NCBI RefSeq assembly: GCF_003352915.1
Contig: NZ_CP022314.1
Location: 3,738,677 to 3,802,676 of the forward strand
DNA length: 64,000 nt
Reading direction: 5' to 3'
DNA from: Arthrobacter sp. PM3
GTDB lineage: Bacteria > Actinomycetota > Actinomycetes > Actinomycetales > Micrococcaceae
The notes below the pieces were generated by a model that was given only the letters and a program-made list of their open reading frames with translations, did not search any database and had not been told where the DNA came from. Positions within the stretch are counted from its first letter, which is position 1, and each line of letters begins with the position of its first letter. Positions 8,847-19,250 of the stretch are shown piece by piece. The position numbers and the translations under genes are program-made.

Positions 8847-10154
8847 GTGAAATCCTGGATCTCCCGCCCTGTTCCCCAGCTCCCGGGCAGCATGCCTGCC
8901 CTGCGCCTCTTCGACACCGTCAAAGGCGGCCTCGTCACCCTGGAGGCCACGGGCGAACAGTCCATGTACGTCTGCGGCATCACCCCTTACGACGCCACCC
9001 ACATGGGGCACGCGGCCAGCTACGTCGCCTTCGACCTGCTTAACCGTGCCTGGCGGGACGGCCGCCAGCACGTCGCCTACGTCCAGAACGTGACCGACAT
9101 CGACGACCCCCTCCTGGAACGCGCCACGGCCACCGGCGTTGACTGGCGCGAGCTCGCCGCGAGCCAGATCGAGCTCTTCCAAACGGACATGGAAGCCCTG
9201 AATGTCCTCGCCCCGGACCACTACGTCGGCGCCGTCGAGGCCGTCCCGCTGATCGTTCCCGCCATCGAGCGCCTCCTGCACCAGGGCCTCGCCTACCGCG
9301 TGCCCGGCACCGGCGGCGAGCCCGACGGCGACGTCTACTACGACGTCGAGGCCGCCGGAAAGCACTCGAGCGACGCAGCCGACGCCTGGACGCTGGGCGC
9401 CGTGTCCGGACTCTCCGACCACGACATGCTGGAACTCTTCGCCGAACGCGGCGGAGACCCGGGCCGGGCCGGGAAGCGCCAGGCTCTCGACCCGCTGCTG
9501 TGGCGCGTCGCCCGCGACGGCGAACCCAGCTGGCCCGGCGGCGAACTGGGGGAGGGCCGGCCCGGCTGGCACATCGAATGCACGGTCATCGCCCAGCAGT
9601 ACCTGCCCAAGCCCTTCACGGTCCAGGGCGGCGGCTCCGACCTCGTCTTCCCGCACCACGAAATGGGCGCGGGCCACGCGTACTCCCTGGCCGGCGTACC
9701 CCTGGCCCGGCACTTCGCGCACGCCGGCATGGTGGGACTCGACGGCGAAAAGATGAGCAAGTCCAAGGGCAACCTGGTCCTGGTGTCCCGGCTCCGGGCG
9801 CAGGGCGAGGAACCGGCAGCGATCCGCCTGGCGATCCTGGCCCACCACTACCGCTCGGACTGGTCCTGGACCGACGCCGGGTTCGCCGAAGCCAAGGACC
9901 GGCTGCGCACGTGGCGGGACGCCCTGGCCGTGGCCCCCACCGGCTCCGCCGCATCCCTGGTCGGGCAGCTGCGGACCGAGCTCGCCAACGACCTCAACGC
10001 ACCCGGCGCCTTGGCCGCCGTCGACGTCTGGGCCGCGGCCGCCCGGTCCGGTCACGGTGCCGGTGCCGACGCCGGCCGGGGCGCGGAGGCTTCGGCCGCC
10101 GACGCCGCGCTCGTCTCGGACGCCGTCAACGCGCTGCTCGGTGTTGAACTCTAG
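8847..10154 (+). CDS. mshC: cysteine--1-D-myo-inosityl 2-amino-2-deoxy-alpha-D-glucopyranoside ligase
   Basis: A 435-residue enzyme that joins cysteine to GlcN-inositol with ATP in mycothiol synthesis, the main thiol buffer of actinobacteria. It is a cysteinyl-tRNA synthetase paralogue without the anticodon-binding domain. It has the zinc-site Cys43, the HIGH-type motif THMGH (51-55), [14 protein letters not shown] and the KMSKS loop at K302-S306. The N-terminal [14 protein letters not shown] and the 435 length fit MshC and not CysS. The GTG start lies six bases after a -10-like box. A long hairpin follows the gene. Confidence 0.96.
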   Translation: MKSWISRPVPQLPGSMPALRLFDTVKGGLVTLEATGEQSMYVCGITPYDATHMGHAASYVAFDLLNRAWRDGRQHVAYVQNVTDIDDPLLERATATGVDWRELAASQIELFQTDMEALNVLAPDHYVGAVEAVPLIVPAIERLLHQGLAYRVPGTGGEPDGDVYYDVEAAGKHSSDAADAWTLGAVSGLSDHDMLELFAERGGDPGRAGKRQALDPLLWRVARDGEPSWPGGELGEGRPGWHIECTVIAQQYLPKPFTVQGGGSDLVFPHHEMGAGHAYSLAGVPLARHFAHAGMVGLDGEKMSKSKGNLVLVSRLRAQGEEPAAIRLAILAHHYRSDWSWTDAGFAEAKDRLRTWRDALAVAPTGSAASLVGQLRTELANDLNAPGALAAVDVWAAAARSGHGAGADAGRGAEASAADAALVSDAVNALLGVEL

Positions 10155-10200
10155 GCAGTCGAACTCCAGGCACCTGCCGACGCGCAGATAGGCTTACGAC

Positions 10201-10252
10201 ACGCAGATGGGCCGGCGCCCCCACATACGGGGGCGCCGGCCCATCTGCGCGT
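10201..10252. terminator. very long hairpin between mshC and the PAC2 gene
   Basis: A perfect 21-base-pair stem (arms 10202-10222 and 10229-10249) with a six-base loop lies between two convergent genes. No clear U-tract follows on either side, so it is either an intrinsic terminator of the GC-only type or a transcript-end stabiliser. Confidence 0.75.
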
Positions 10253-10287
10253 CGCCGGGTAATATCGGCGTCCCCGGCGGGCCGTGA

Positions 10288-11193
10288 CTAGGGCTTGTCC
10301 TTGCCGCGGCGCTTGAGGTACCGCTCGAATTCCCGGGCGATCGATTCGCCGCTGGCCTCCGGGAGGTCGGCGGTGTCCTTCGCCTCCTCCAGCTGGCGCA
10401 CATACGCCGCAATCTCCGGGTCCTCGGTGGCGAGCTCGTCCACGCCCCGCTCCCACGCATCGGCTTCCTCGGCGAGCTCGTGGGTGTCCAGCGGCACCTG
10501 CAGGAGTTCCTCGACCCGGTGCAGGATCGCCAGTTGCGCCTTCGGGGACGGAGCCTGGGCCACGTAGTGCGGCACGGCGGCCCAGAGCGAGACGGTCGGC
10601 AATCCGGCCAGCAGCGCCACCTCCCCGAGGACGCCCACAATGCCCACCGGGCCCTCATACTGCGACGCGTCCAGGTCCATCCGCTCCCGCAGGGCGTTGT
10701 CGTCGGTGGAGGTGCTGACCGGGATCGGGCGGCTGTGCGGCACGTCGGCCAGAAGCGCGCCGACCAGGATTACGTAGTCCACGTGCAGGGCCTCGGCGTG
10801 CACGAGCAGCTCCGCCGTGTAGGCCCGCCACTTATAGGACGGCTCGGTGCCCTGGACGAAGATCACGTCCACATTGGAATCCGGGACGCTGGCTTTGAAG
10901 ATCCGGGTGGAGGGCCACTTGATCTTCCGCTCGCCGGACGCGGTCCGGCGGATCGTGGGCCGGGTGAACTGGAAATCGTAGTATTCGTCGGCGTCGATCG
11001 ATGCGACCTTCTTGCCGTCCCAGAGTTTGTTCAGGTACCGCAGGGCATCACTGGCGGCCTCTCCGGCGTCGTTCCATCCTTCGAAGGCGGCCAGCATGAC
11101 CGTGATGCGCCGGCCGTCCGAGACTGGCAGGAGCAGCCGCTCCGGTTCGGAGACGGCGCCTGGTTCGGTGGGGTCTGCCTCGAAGCTGTTCAT
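10288..11193 (-). CDS. PAC2 family protein
   Basis: A 301-residue cytosolic protein of the PAC2 (proteasome assembly chaperone 2) superfamily, recognised by VMLAAFEGWNDAGEAASDAL near residue 35, LDVIFVQGTEPSYKW-like sequence in the centre and SLWAAVPHYVAQAPSPKA around residue 205. The C-terminal 60 residues are charged and helical (ESIAREFERYLKRRGKDKP). Actinobacterial members are often encoded near the proteasome locus, as here, but a role in assembly has not been shown in bacteria as far as I know. A -10 TAGGGT six bases before the ATG suggests leaderless transcription. Confidence 0.92.
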   Translation of the reverse strand: MNSFEADPTEPGAVSEPERLLLPVSDGRRITVMLAAFEGWNDAGEAASDALRYLNKLWDGKKVASIDADEYYDFQFTRPTIRRTASGERKIKWPSTRIFKASVPDSNVDVIFVQGTEPSYKWRAYTAELLVHAEALHVDYVILVGALLADVPHSRPIPVSTSTDDNALRERMDLDASQYEGPVGIVGVLGEVALLAGLPTVSLWAAVPHYVAQAPSPKAQLAILHRVEELLQVPLDTHELAEEADAWERGVDELATEDPEIAAYVRQLEEAKDTADLPEASGESIAREFERYLKRRGKDKP

Positions 11194-11199
11194 GCCATC

Positions 11200-11205
11200 A
11201 CCCTA
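11200..11205 (-). promoter_or_regulatory. -10 box of a leaderless promoter, PAC2 gene
   Basis: On the minus strand TAGGGT is separated by six bases from the ATG at 11193. Confidence 0.5.
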
Positions 11206-11343
11206 CGTCCAACAACCTTCCGCGCGCAGGCAATGAAGCGCCGGAAATGCGCGACGCCGTGCCGGATCCGCGCTGAATCCGGCAGGCGGGCGCCCGAAAT
11301 TCGCCGTAGGCGTAGCGTGCGCGCCGCCCGGCCGGGTTCCCCG

Positions 11344-11349
11344 TAGACT
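11344..11349 (+). promoter_or_regulatory. -10 box of a leaderless promoter, HAD phosphatase gene
   Basis: TAGACT, then seven bases, then the ATG at 11357; no Shine-Dalgarno sequence. Confidence 0.5.
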
Positions 11350-11356
11350 GGAAAAC

Positions 11357-12118
11357 ATGCGATCCCCAGCTTCCCGGTCCCTCCTCAAAGCAGCGCTATG
11401 GGACATGGATGGCACCATTGTCGACACCGAGCCGTACTGGATCGAAGCCGAACGCGCACTGGTGGAAGCCCACGGCGGACGCTGGTCCCACGACCAGGCC
11501 ATGCAGCTGGTGGGGCAGTCCCTCATGTTTTCCGCCGGCCTCCTGCAGGACGCCGGCGTGCGCATGGAACGACGCGAGATCGTCGACCACCTCACCGGCC
11601 ATGTGGTCAGCCAGGTCCGCAAATCCGTGCCGTGGCGGCCAGGCGCCCGCGAACTGCTCGACGAACTCTACAACGCCGGCGTCCGCTGCGCCCTCGTGAC
11701 CATGTCCGAGGCCCCGCTGGCACGCGAGATCGTGGCCGCCCTGCCGGTGCCCTACTTCGACTTCCTGGTCACGGGGGACACCGTCACGCACGGCAAGCCG
11801 CACCCGGAGGCCTACCTGACGGCAGTTGAACGCCTGCAGGAGCAGGATCCGGACCTTGGCCTGCATCACTGCGTGGCCCTGGAGGATTCCGCGCCCGGCG
11901 TCGCCGCCGCCGTCGCCTCCGGCGTCGTGACCGTCGCCATCCCGCACATCGTGCCCCTGCCGCACGATCCCCGCCGCGCAACCTGGGACACCCTCGAGGG
12001 CCGTACGGTTGCCGATCTTGAGGAGCTGGTGGCCTTCCGGCACGAATTCCCGGACGCCACGTTCGGCCTCGACCCGGAACCTGCCGCCGCCCCGGCCGCG
12101 GGTCATGCCCGTGGCTGA
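11357..12118 (+). CDS. HAD family hydrolase
   Basis: A 253-residue haloacid dehalogenase-type phosphatase of the beta-phosphoglucomutase-like subgroup. Motif I is WDMDGTIVDTEPYW with nucleophile D16 and acid/base D18, motif II is ALVTMSEA, and motifs III/IV are GKPHPEAYL and ALEDSAPGVAAA. The helical cap (residues about 25-95) places it in subfamily IA. It acts on a small phosphorylated metabolite in the cytoplasm; the substrate is unknown. Its end overlaps the start of the M50 protease gene, so the two genes are translated together. Confidence 0.9.
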   Translation: MRSPASRSLLKAALWDMDGTIVDTEPYWIEAERALVEAHGGRWSHDQAMQLVGQSLMFSAGLLQDAGVRMERREIVDHLTGHVVSQVRKSVPWRPGARELLDELYNAGVRCALVTMSEAPLAREIVAALPVPYFDFLVTGDTVTHGKPHPEAYLTAVERLQEQDPDLGLHHCVALEDSAPGVAAAVASGVVTVAIPHIVPLPHDPRRATWDTLEGRTVADLEELVAFRHEFPDATFGLDPEPAAAPAAGHARG

Positions 12119-13295
12119 CACCGGCAGCCAGGGACAGCCCGGCCCCACGACCGCCCGCAGGGACGGCATCCCGCTGGGCCGCATTGCCGGCATCCCGGTG
12201 TACCTGGCCTACTCGTGGTTCATCATCGCCGCATTCACCGTGATCGCCTACGGTCCGGTCCTGCAAGGCAACAATCCCCGGCTCGGCATCACGGCCTTTT
12301 TCGTCGCCTTCGCCTATGCCCTATTGCTGCTGGTCTCGGTCCTGGCCCACGAGCTTGCCCACGCCCTGACCGCCAAACTCTTCCACTGGCCCACGGAGAA
12401 GATCGTCCTCAACCTCTGGGGCGGACACACCCAGTTCCAAAGCTTCACGGCGTCGCCGGGCCGTTCGGTCCTGGTGGCCATGGCCGGCCCCGCCACCAAC
12501 CTCGTCCTTGCCGGCGCCGGCTGGCTCGTGTTGTTCTACGGGGAACCGGGCGGAGTGGCGGGCATCCTCGCCAACATCTTCGTCTGGGCCAACCTGCTGA
12601 TCGGCCTTTTCAACATCCTTCCGGGCCTGCCCCTGGACGGCGGCCGGCTGGTCGAATCCGCCGTTTGGAAAGCCACCGGAAGCCAGGAGAAGGGTACGAT
12701 TGCCGCCGGCTGGGCCGGCCGGATCATCGTGATCGCCCTGGCGCTGTGGTTCATCGTCCTGCCCTTGCTCAGCGGGGCGCAGCCCGACATTTCGTTCACC
12801 ATCATCACCGCCCTGGTCGGCAGCTTCCTGTGGATGGGAGCCTCGGCGTCCATCCAGCAGGCCCGCCTCCGGAGCAGGCTGCACCTTGTCGACGCCGCCG
12901 CCCTCGCCGAGCCGGCGATCGGCCTTGCGGAGAGCGCCACGGTGGCGGAGGTCCTGGGCCGGGCGCCTGCCGGCACCCCGACTGTGGTCCTGTGCGACCG
13001 GGACGGCCGTCCCGTGGCCGTCGTCGACGCCGGGGCTGCCGCCACCGTTCCCGGCGCGCTGGCGGCGACGACCCCGGCCTCCGCCGTCGCCTACGCCCTG
13101 GCCGCCGGCGCGTACGTCCCCGCATGGTCCAAGGGCCAGGAACTCGTGCAGTATCTGGCCCAGCTCGAAGGCCGGGAGTATGCGGTAGTGGACGGCGCGG
13201 GCGCCGTCACCGGGCTGCTGCGGCAGTCCGCCGTCATCGATGCCATGACGGGCAAGTACCGGGCCCAGCCTCAGAACCAGGGACAGAACCGGTAG
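12105..13295 (+). CDS. site-2 protease family (M50) membrane metallopeptidase with CBS-like C-terminus
   Basis: A 396-residue intramembrane zinc protease. The HExxH site is HELAHA (H82, E83, H86) inside a membrane segment and the third ligand is in LPLDGGRL (D178). About six membrane helices occupy residues 25-235, and the last 130 residues form a cytosolic CBS-like part. This is the architecture of the Rip3/SpoIVFB-type branch. Substrates of such proteases are often membrane-bound anti-sigma factors, but none can be named. The ATG at 12105 overlaps the HAD gene by 14 bases; GTG at 12111 is an alternative. Confidence 0.9.
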   Translation: MPVADTGSQGQPGPTTARRDGIPLGRIAGIPVYLAYSWFIIAAFTVIAYGPVLQGNNPRLGITAFFVAFAYALLLLVSVLAHELAHALTAKLFHWPTEKIVLNLWGGHTQFQSFTASPGRSVLVAMAGPATNLVLAGAGWLVLFYGEPGGVAGILANIFVWANLLIGLFNILPGLPLDGGRLVESAVWKATGSQEKGTIAAGWAGRIIVIALALWFIVLPLLSGAQPDISFTIITALVGSFLWMGASASIQQARLRSRLHLVDAAALAEPAIGLAESATVAEVLGRAPAGTPTVVLCDRDGRPVAVVDAGAAATVPGALAATTPASAVAYALAAGAYVPAWSKGQELVQYLAQLEGREYAVVDGAGAVTGLLRQSAVIDAMTGKYRAQPQNQGQNR

Positions 13296-13396
13296 AGTTA
13301 CTGGTCGGTCGTGAATACCCGGCCCCCATGCGCAAAGACCCGTGCCCGTCGGCATGGCCGCGACCACACAGCTTTACAGGAGCGAGGAACATCTTC

Positions 13397-14473
13397 ATGA
13401 GCAGCGACACCGCCGGAGGCACCAACACCGCCACCACTCCCGCCGCCCCGCACCCCGTAGATGCCGCCGCCACGGCCGGCGCCACCGGCGCCGGGCGCCG
13501 CCGCGGACCGTTCCGCGAGGGCGAACGGGTCCAGCTCACGGACGAGCGCGGCCGCATGAATACGATCACGCTTGAGGCCGGCGGCGCCTTCCACACGCAC
13601 CGCGGCTTCCTGAACCACGACGAAATCATCGGCAAACCGGACGGCTCCGTCGTGGTTAACAACGTCGGGCAGCAGTACCAGACCCTGCGGCCGCTGCTCT
13701 CGGACTTCGTGCTCTCCATGCCGCGCGGCGCGGCCGTGGTCTACCCCAAAGACGCCGGCCAGATCGTCACCATGGCGGACATCTTCCCCGGCGCACGGGT
13801 CGTTGAAGCCGGCGTCGGCTCCGGCGCCCTGTCCATCTCGCTACTGCGCGCGGTGGGCGACAATGGCTACCTGCATTCCTTCGAACGGCGCCAGGAGTTC
13901 GCCGACATTGCCCGCGGCAACGTCGAAACCATCTTCGGCGGACCCCACCCGGCCTGGAAGATCTCGCTGGGCGACTTCCAGGAGGAAGTGGTCCGGACCG
14001 AAGAGCCGGGCTCCGTGGACCGGGTCGTGCTGGACATGCTCGCCCCATGGGAATGCCTCGACGCCGTCGCGACCGTCCTGGCGCCCGGCGGCGTGTGGAT
14101 CAATTATGTCGCGACTGTGACGCAGCTTTCGCGCACAGCCGAAGCCATCCGCGCCGACGGCCGCTTCACCGAGCCGGACGCGTGGGAATCCATGGTCCGC
14201 GGCTGGCACCTGGAAGGCCTGGCCGTCCGCCCGGACCACCGCATGGTGGCGCATACCGGTTTCCTGCTGGTGACCCGCCGGCTGGCCGACGGCGTCACGG
14301 GAATCTCCGTCAAGCGCCGCCCCTCCAAGACCGAATTCAACGAAGAGGACGTCAACGCCTGGACCCCCGGGGCCGTCGGCGAACGGGCCGTCTCGGACAA
14401 GAAGCTGCGCCGCGCCGCCCGCGACGCCATCGCCGGAACCAACGTCGTGGACGCGCCGGAGATAACGAACTAG
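13397..14473 (+). CDS. trmI: tRNA (adenine-N1)-methyltransferase, TrmI family
   Basis: A 358-residue SAM-dependent enzyme that makes m1A58 in the T-loop of tRNAs as a tetramer. After a low-complexity N-terminus (residues 1-40) come the TrmI N-domain with TLEAGGAFHTHRG and DEIIGKPDGS, the SAM-binding VVEAGVGSGALSISLLRAVG (about 140-159) and catalytic VVLDMLAPWECLDAV (about 215-229). The start ATG has AGGAG and GAGGAA just upstream. Homologues in other actinobacteria also sit directly upstream of the proteasome ATPase gene, as here. Confidence 0.94.
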   Translation: MSSDTAGGTNTATTPAAPHPVDAAATAGATGAGRRRGPFREGERVQLTDERGRMNTITLEAGGAFHTHRGFLNHDEIIGKPDGSVVVNNVGQQYQTLRPLLSDFVLSMPRGAAVVYPKDAGQIVTMADIFPGARVVEAGVGSGALSISLLRAVGDNGYLHSFERRQEFADIARGNVETIFGGPHPAWKISLGDFQEEVVRTEEPGSVDRVVLDMLAPWECLDAVATVLAPGGVWINYVATVTQLSRTAEAIRADGRFTEPDAWESMVRGWHLEGLAVRPDHRMVAHTGFLLVTRRLADGVTGISVKRRPSKTEFNEEDVNAWTPGAVGERAVSDKKLRRAARDAIAGTNVVDAPEITN

Positions 14474-14557
14474 GCAGCATATTTCGGATGTCTCCAGCGG
14501 CACCCGCCTTCTTAGGGCTATGGTCTTAACAGAAGAGCAGGAAGGGGCTGATGCACG

Positions 14558-16357
14558 ATGGAGACTCCGAACACTGACCCGGGCCGCACACCGGCTGAGG
14601 ACACACCGGAGGCCGCCGCGCGCGCGGCCGCGGCCGGCGAGGGGGAGCGGCTCGCCGCCAACGAACTCTCGGTCGCCGAGCGGCAGGTCAATATCCTCCG
14701 GGACAAGCTCAGGCACATAGACCGCCAGCTCGCCGCCGCGACGCAGAACAACTCCAAACTGGTCAGCATGCTGGAGACCGCCAAGGCCGAGATCCTGCGG
14801 CTCAAGAACGCCCTGGACCAGGAGGGACAGCCGCCGTACAGCTTCGGCACGATCCTCCAGCTGAACCCTAAGCGGCAGCCGACCGCCGGGAACAGCGGCC
14901 AGGCGGCCACGGAGGAATCCGTGGACATCTTTAACGCCGGCCGGAAAATGCGGGTGGGGATCAGCCCGCTGGTCAACATCAGCCAGTTGGCCGTCGGGCA
15001 GGAAGTCCTGCTCAACGAGGCCCTGATGGTGGTCGCCGGGCTCGGCTACGAGCGCGCGGGGGACCTCGTCACCCTGAAGGAACTGCTGGGAGCGGACCGC
15101 GCCCTCGTCGTGGGCCGGGCCGACGAGGAGCGGGTCATCCGCTTGTCCGGACCGCTGCTCGCCCAGCGCCTGCGGGTCGGCGACGCGCTGTCGGTCGATT
15201 CGCGCACCGGGTATGCCCTCGAAAAGATTCCGCGCTCCGAGGTGGAGAACCTCGTGCTGGAGGAAGTACCGGACATCACATACCAGGACATCGGCGGCCT
15301 GGGCCCGCAGATCGAGCAGATCCGCGACGCCGTCGAACTTCCTTTCCTGCACCCGGACCTGTACCGCGAGCACGGGCTGAAGGCCCCCAAGGGCATCCTG
15401 CTGTACGGCCCGCCGGGCTGCGGCAAGACCCTGATCGCCAAGGCTGTGGCCAACTCGCTGGCCGCCCGGGCCGCCGAGCGCGCCGGCAAGACGGACATGA
15501 AGAGCTACTTCCTGAACATCAAGGGACCCGAACTCCTGGACAAGTACGTCGGTGAGACGGAGCGGCATATCCGGCTGATCTTCGCACGGGCCCGGGAGAA
15601 GGCGTCCGAGGGCAGCCCCGTGGTCGTGTTTTTCGATGAGATGGACTCGCTGTTCCGCACCCGCGGCACCGGGATCTCCTCCGACGTCGAAACCACGATC
15701 GTTCCGCAGCTCCTGAGCGAGATCGACGGCGTCGAACGGCTGGACAACGTGATCGTGATCGGCGCCTCCAACCGCGAAGACATGATCGACCCGGCGATCC
15801 TGCGCCCGGGCCGGCTGGACGTCAAGGTCAAGATCCAGCGTCCCGACGCCGAAGCCGCGGCCGACATCTTCAACAAGTACATCACCAGGGATCTGCCCTT
15901 CCACGAATCCGACCTCGCCGAGCACAACGGCGACGTCCAGGCCACTGTGGACGCCATGGTCCAGCGCACCGTCGAGGCAATGTACTCCACCGAGAAGTCC
16001 AACGAGTACCTCGAGGTGACCTACGCCAACGGCGACACCGAGATGCTCTACTTCAAGGACTTCAACTCCGGCGCCGTGGTGCAGAACGTCGTGGACCGGG
16101 CCAAGAAGTATGCCATCAAGGACCTGCTGACCATCGGGCAGAAGGGCCTGCGGATCGACCACCTGCTGCGAGCGGTCGTGGACGAGTTCCGCGAGCACGA
16201 GGACATGCCCAATACCACCAACCCCGATGACTGGGCCCGGATCTCCGGCAAGAAGGGCGAACGCATCACCTACATCCGCACCATCGTCCAGGGCAAAGCA
16301 GGCCAGGAGCCCGGCAAGTCCATCGAGACGATGCCCAGCACAGGGCAGTACCTGTGA
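14558..16357 (+). CDS. arc: proteasome-associated AAA ATPase (ARC/Mpa)
   Basis: A 599-residue hexameric unfoldase that recognises pupylated proteins and feeds them to the 20S core. Features in order: an N-terminal coiled coil that binds Pup (residues about 30-90), the double OB region (about 95-240), the AAA module with Walker A GPPGCGKT (284-291) and Walker [11 protein letters not shown] (D360 region), and the C-terminal GQYL, the HbYX-type tail that docks into the PrcA ring. The start is the ATG after AGGAAGGGG. A -10-like TATGGT lies at about 14519. The dop gene overlaps its stop by four bases. Confidence 0.97.
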   Translation: METPNTDPGRTPAEDTPEAAARAAAAGEGERLAANELSVAERQVNILRDKLRHIDRQLAAATQNNSKLVSMLETAKAEILRLKNALDQEGQPPYSFGTILQLNPKRQPTAGNSGQAATEESVDIFNAGRKMRVGISPLVNISQLAVGQEVLLNEALMVVAGLGYERAGDLVTLKELLGADRALVVGRADEERVIRLSGPLLAQRLRVGDALSVDSRTGYALEKIPRSEVENLVLEEVPDITYQDIGGLGPQIEQIRDAVELPFLHPDLYREHGLKAPKGILLYGPPGCGKTLIAKAVANSLAARAAERAGKTDMKSYFLNIKGPELLDKYVGETERHIRLIFARAREKASEGSPVVVFFDEMDSLFRTRGTGISSDVETTIVPQLLSEIDGVERLDNVIVIGASNREDMIDPAILRPGRLDVKVKIQRPDAEAAADIFNKYITRDLPFHESDLAEHNGDVQATVDAMVQRTVEAMYSTEKSNEYLEVTYANGDTEMLYFKDFNSGAVVQNVVDRAKKYAIKDLLTIGQKGLRIDHLLRAVVDEFREHEDMPNTTNPDDWARISGKKGERITYIRTIVQGKAGQEPGKSIETMPSTGQYL

Positions 16358-18027
16358 CGGCTGCTGTCCCTGGCCGGCCGGCGGACGCTGCCGGCGGCCT
16401 GCCCGTGGGCGGGGCGATGCGGGTGATGGGCTCGGAGACCGAGTATGGAATCCATGCGCCTTCGGCCCCCGGCGCGAACGCCACCATGATGTCGGCCCGG
16501 GTGATCCAGGCCTACGCGCAGGTGACACGGCAACGGGCCGCCGGCGGCGCCGAAACCCGCTGGGACTACACGGACGAGGAACCGCTGCATGATGCCCGCG
16601 GCTGGACCTTGGAGCGCAGCAAAGCGGACCCGGAACAGCTCACCGACCAGCCCCCGGTCCTGGACGCCGAAGCCGTAGCCCTCGCCTACGGCCGCCAGGA
16701 ACTGGAGGCCGACGGCGAGGACGAGTCCGGCACGCTGCTGATGAACATGGTTCTGGGCAACGGGGCACGCCTGTACGTCGACCACGCCCATCCGGAGTAT
16801 TCCAGCCCCGAGGTGACCAATCCCCGCGCGGCCGTGACATGGGACGCCGCCGGCGACCTCGTGGCGCTGGCCGCCGTCCGGCGCCTCGCCGCCGACCCCG
16901 AGCTGCCGCCAGTCAACCTGTACAAGAACAACACGGACAACAAGTCCGTGTCCTACGGCTCGCATGAGAACTACCTCATGCCGCGTTCCGTTCCGTTCGG
17001 TGAGATCGTCCGCGGGCTCACGCCGTTTTTCGTCACGCGGCAGATCATTTGCGGCGCCGGGCGGGTGGGCCTCGGGCAGGACAGCGCGCGGCCGGGCTAC
17101 CAGATCAGCCAGCGGGCCGACTTCTTCGAGACGGAAGTGGGCCTGGAAACCACCATCCGCCGGCCCATCATCAACACCCGTGATGAACCCCATGCCACCG
17201 CGGACAAATACCGCCGGCTCCACGTCATCATCGGCGATGCCAACCTCAGCCAAGCCTCCAACTTCCTCAAATTCGGCGCCACTGCGATGGTCCTGAGCCT
17301 GATAGAGGCCGGGCTGGCGCCGCGGGTTGAAGTCCACGAACCCGTCGCGGCGCTGCAGGCCGTCAGCCACGACACCTCGCTCACGGCGATGTTCCGCCTG
17401 GGTGACGGCCGCCGGATCACGGCCCTGGACCTGCAGTGGATCTATTTTGAGGCCGCATCCAAGCACGCGCAGGACACCGGGGTGGCCGACGCCGTGGACG
17501 GCGACGGGCACACCCACGAAGTTCTCGAACGCTGGTCCGCCACCCTGAGCGCACTCGGCAGCGACCGGGCCGCGGCAGCCTCGTCTGTGGAATGGCTCGC
17601 CAAGCTGTCCCTGCTGGAGGGTTACCGCCAGCGCGACGGCCTCGGCTGGGACAGTGCGCGGCTGGGCCTCGTGGACCTCCAGTGGGCCGACATCCGGCCC
17701 GAAAAAGGCCTCTACTACCGGCTGTTGGCGCGCGAGAGGATGCAGCGCATCGTCGAGGACGCGGCGATCGGACGCGCGGTGACCGAACCGCCGTCGGACA
17801 CGCGGGCATATTTCCGCGGACGCTGCGTGAGCCGTTTCGGCGCCGACCTCGCCGGCGCGAGCTGGGACTCGGTGATCTTCGACGTCCCCGGCCGCGGCAG
17901 GCTCCAGCGGGTCCCCACGCGCGAGCCGCTGCGCGGAACGGAGGCCCTCACGGGCGGCCTCTTCGCCCGGCACAGCGACGCCGGGCCGTTCCTGGCCGAA
18001 CTGCTCGGACTCAGCCCGGGTTCCTAG
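16354..18027 (+). CDS. dop: depupylase / Pup deamidase
   Basis: A 557-residue enzyme of the glutamine synthetase-like fold that deamidates the C-terminal Gln of Pup to Glu and cleaves Pup from substrates. The conserved N-terminal block is [15 protein letters not shown] (residues 22-36). Further family blocks are [20 protein letters not shown] and [18 protein letters not shown], shared with the ligase PafA. The Dop-specific loop (about residues 60-105) is present, which separates it from PafA. The GTG start overlaps the arc stop (GTGA); the ATG at 16417 is a possible shorter start. Confidence 0.96.
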   Translation: MTAAVPGRPADAAGGLPVGGAMRVMGSETEYGIHAPSAPGANATMMSARVIQAYAQVTRQRAAGGAETRWDYTDEEPLHDARGWTLERSKADPEQLTDQPPVLDAEAVALAYGRQELEADGEDESGTLLMNMVLGNGARLYVDHAHPEYSSPEVTNPRAAVTWDAAGDLVALAAVRRLAADPELPPVNLYKNNTDNKSVSYGSHENYLMPRSVPFGEIVRGLTPFFVTRQIICGAGRVGLGQDSARPGYQISQRADFFETEVGLETTIRRPIINTRDEPHATADKYRRLHVIIGDANLSQASNFLKFGATAMVLSLIEAGLAPRVEVHEPVAALQAVSHDTSLTAMFRLGDGRRITALDLQWIYFEAASKHAQDTGVADAVDGDGHTHEVLERWSATLSALGSDRAAAASSVEWLAKLSLLEGYRQRDGLGWDSARLGLVDLQWADIRPEKGLYYRLLARERMQRIVEDAAIGRAVTEPPSDTRAYFRGRCVSRFGADLAGASWDSVIFDVPGRGRLQRVPTREPLRGTEALTGGLFARHSDAGPFLAELLGLSPGS

Positions 18028-18118
18028 GACCAAAGCCCCCCGCGGGCGCCCCGCGCGTGGCACTATTGCTACAGGATGTCCCAACAAGTCAGACAGGGAC
18101 GGACAGAAGGAGAAGACA

Positions 18119-18322
18119 ATGGCAGGCCAGGAGCAGCAGCAGCCGCAGTCGCGGGACACCGAGGTTGAGGAAGACGTCCCCGCCACGCCGCCCGCCCCCG
18201 CGGACGCGCAGGCATCGGCAGCCACCCAGGGCGTTGACGATCTCCTGGACGAGATCGACGGCGTGCTGGAATCCAATGCCGAGGAGTTCGTCCGCGCCTT
18301 CGTGCAGAAGGGCGGCCAGTAG
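18119..18322 (+). CDS. pup: prokaryotic ubiquitin-like protein Pup
   Basis: A 67-residue intrinsically disordered tag that is linked through its C-terminus to lysines of target proteins. The N-terminus is rich in Q, E and P. The helix-forming ARC-binding segment is VDDLLDEIDGVLESNAEEF (about 39-57), and the end is KGGQ, so the protein needs deamidation by Dop before use by PafA. AGAAGGAGAAG lies directly before the ATG. It sits between dop and prcB as in other actinobacteria. Confidence 0.97.
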   Translation: MAGQEQQQPQSRDTEVEEDVPATPPAPADAQASAATQGVDDLLDEIDGVLESNAEEFVRAFVQKGGQ

Positions 18323-18406
18323 GAGTGCCGCCGGCCGCCGGATGAGGGCGGCAGGAGGGGCTAAGGGCCGGAAGAGTCGTTGATCCACCACGTCGAGGGA
18401 GCGTCA

Positions 18407-19249
18407 GTGCAGGAAACAACAGCCAACCGCGTAGCAGCCAATGCGACGTCCTCATTCACCGAGCATCTGCAGCGCGAACGGCCCGACTTACTGCCATTCG
18501 GCCAGGGGCCCTTCGGCCACCTGGGCGCCGCCGGGCACGCCAGCCACGCCGCAGCACCCCTCCAGGCACCGCACGGGACCACGATCGTGGCCATGAGCTA
18601 CGCCGGGGGAGTGCTGATGGCCGGGGACCGCCGGGCCACCATGGGGAACGTGATCGCGAGCCGCCACATCGAAAAGGTCTTCCCGGCCGACCAGTACTCC
18701 GTGCTGGGGATCGCCGGGACCGCCGGAATCGCCCTCGACATAACCCGGCTGTTCCAGGTGGAACTTGAACACTACGAGAAAATCGAAGGCACGCTCCTCA
18801 GCCTGGACGGCAAAGCGAACCGGCTCGGCGCGATGGTCCGCGGCAACCTGCCCATGGCGATGCAGGGCCTGGCGGTCGTTCCCCTGTTCGCCGGGTTCGA
18901 CCGGCCCGCCGGCATCGGCAGGCTCTTCTCCTACGACGTCACCGGCGGCCGCTACGAGGAACAGGAACACCATGCCGTGGGCTCCGGCTCCATGTTCGCC
19001 CGCGGCGCCCTGAAAAAGCTCTGGCGGCCCGGCCTCTCCGAACAGGACGCCGTGGCCATCGCCGTGGAGGCCCTCTACGACGCCGCCGACGACGACTCCG
19101 CCACGGGCGGTCCGGATCCGGTGCGGCAGCTCTGGCCCGTCGTGTACGTGGTGAACCGGGCCGGGGCGGTCCGCGTCCCGGACAGCGCCCTCGCCGCCGT
19201 GGCCGGCGGCATCATCGAATCCCGGGCCGTCGCCCAGCGGGAGGCCTGA
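18407..19249 (+). CDS. prcB: proteasome subunit beta
   Basis: A 280-residue precursor of the catalytic 20S subunit. A propeptide of 57 residues ends in APHG, and the next residue T58 ([21 protein letters not shown]) becomes the N-terminal nucleophile after self-cleavage. The catalytic Asp and Lys lie in MAGDRRAT and HIEKVF. I chose the GTG at 18407 because GAGGGAG stands nine bases before it; TTG at 18380 would add nine residues without support. The stop is two bases from the prcA start. Confidence 0.95.
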   Translation: MQETTANRVAANATSSFTEHLQRERPDLLPFGQGPFGHLGAAGHASHAAAPLQAPHGTTIVAMSYAGGVLMAGDRRATMGNVIASRHIEKVFPADQYSVLGIAGTAGIALDITRLFQVELEHYEKIEGTLLSLDGKANRLGAMVRGNLPMAMQGLAVVPLFAGFDRPAGIGRLFSYDVTGGRYEEQEHHAVGSGSMFARGALKKLWRPGLSEQDAVAIAVEALYDAADDDSATGGPDPVRQLWPVVYVVNRAGAVRVPDSALAAVAGGIIESRAVAQREA

Positions 19250-19250
19250 G

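Noticed and set aside
8064..10055. Antisense frame of 663 codons opposite uppP and mshC
   Set aside because: Both plus-strand genes are certain; the antisense product is low-complexity Gly/Val/Asp-rich sequence.
13841..16528. Very long antisense frame (895 codons) opposite trmI and arc
   Set aside because: It is a mirror of codon bias in high-GC genes; the plus-strand products are clear TrmI and ARC proteins, and the antisense translation has no family-like sequence or RBS.
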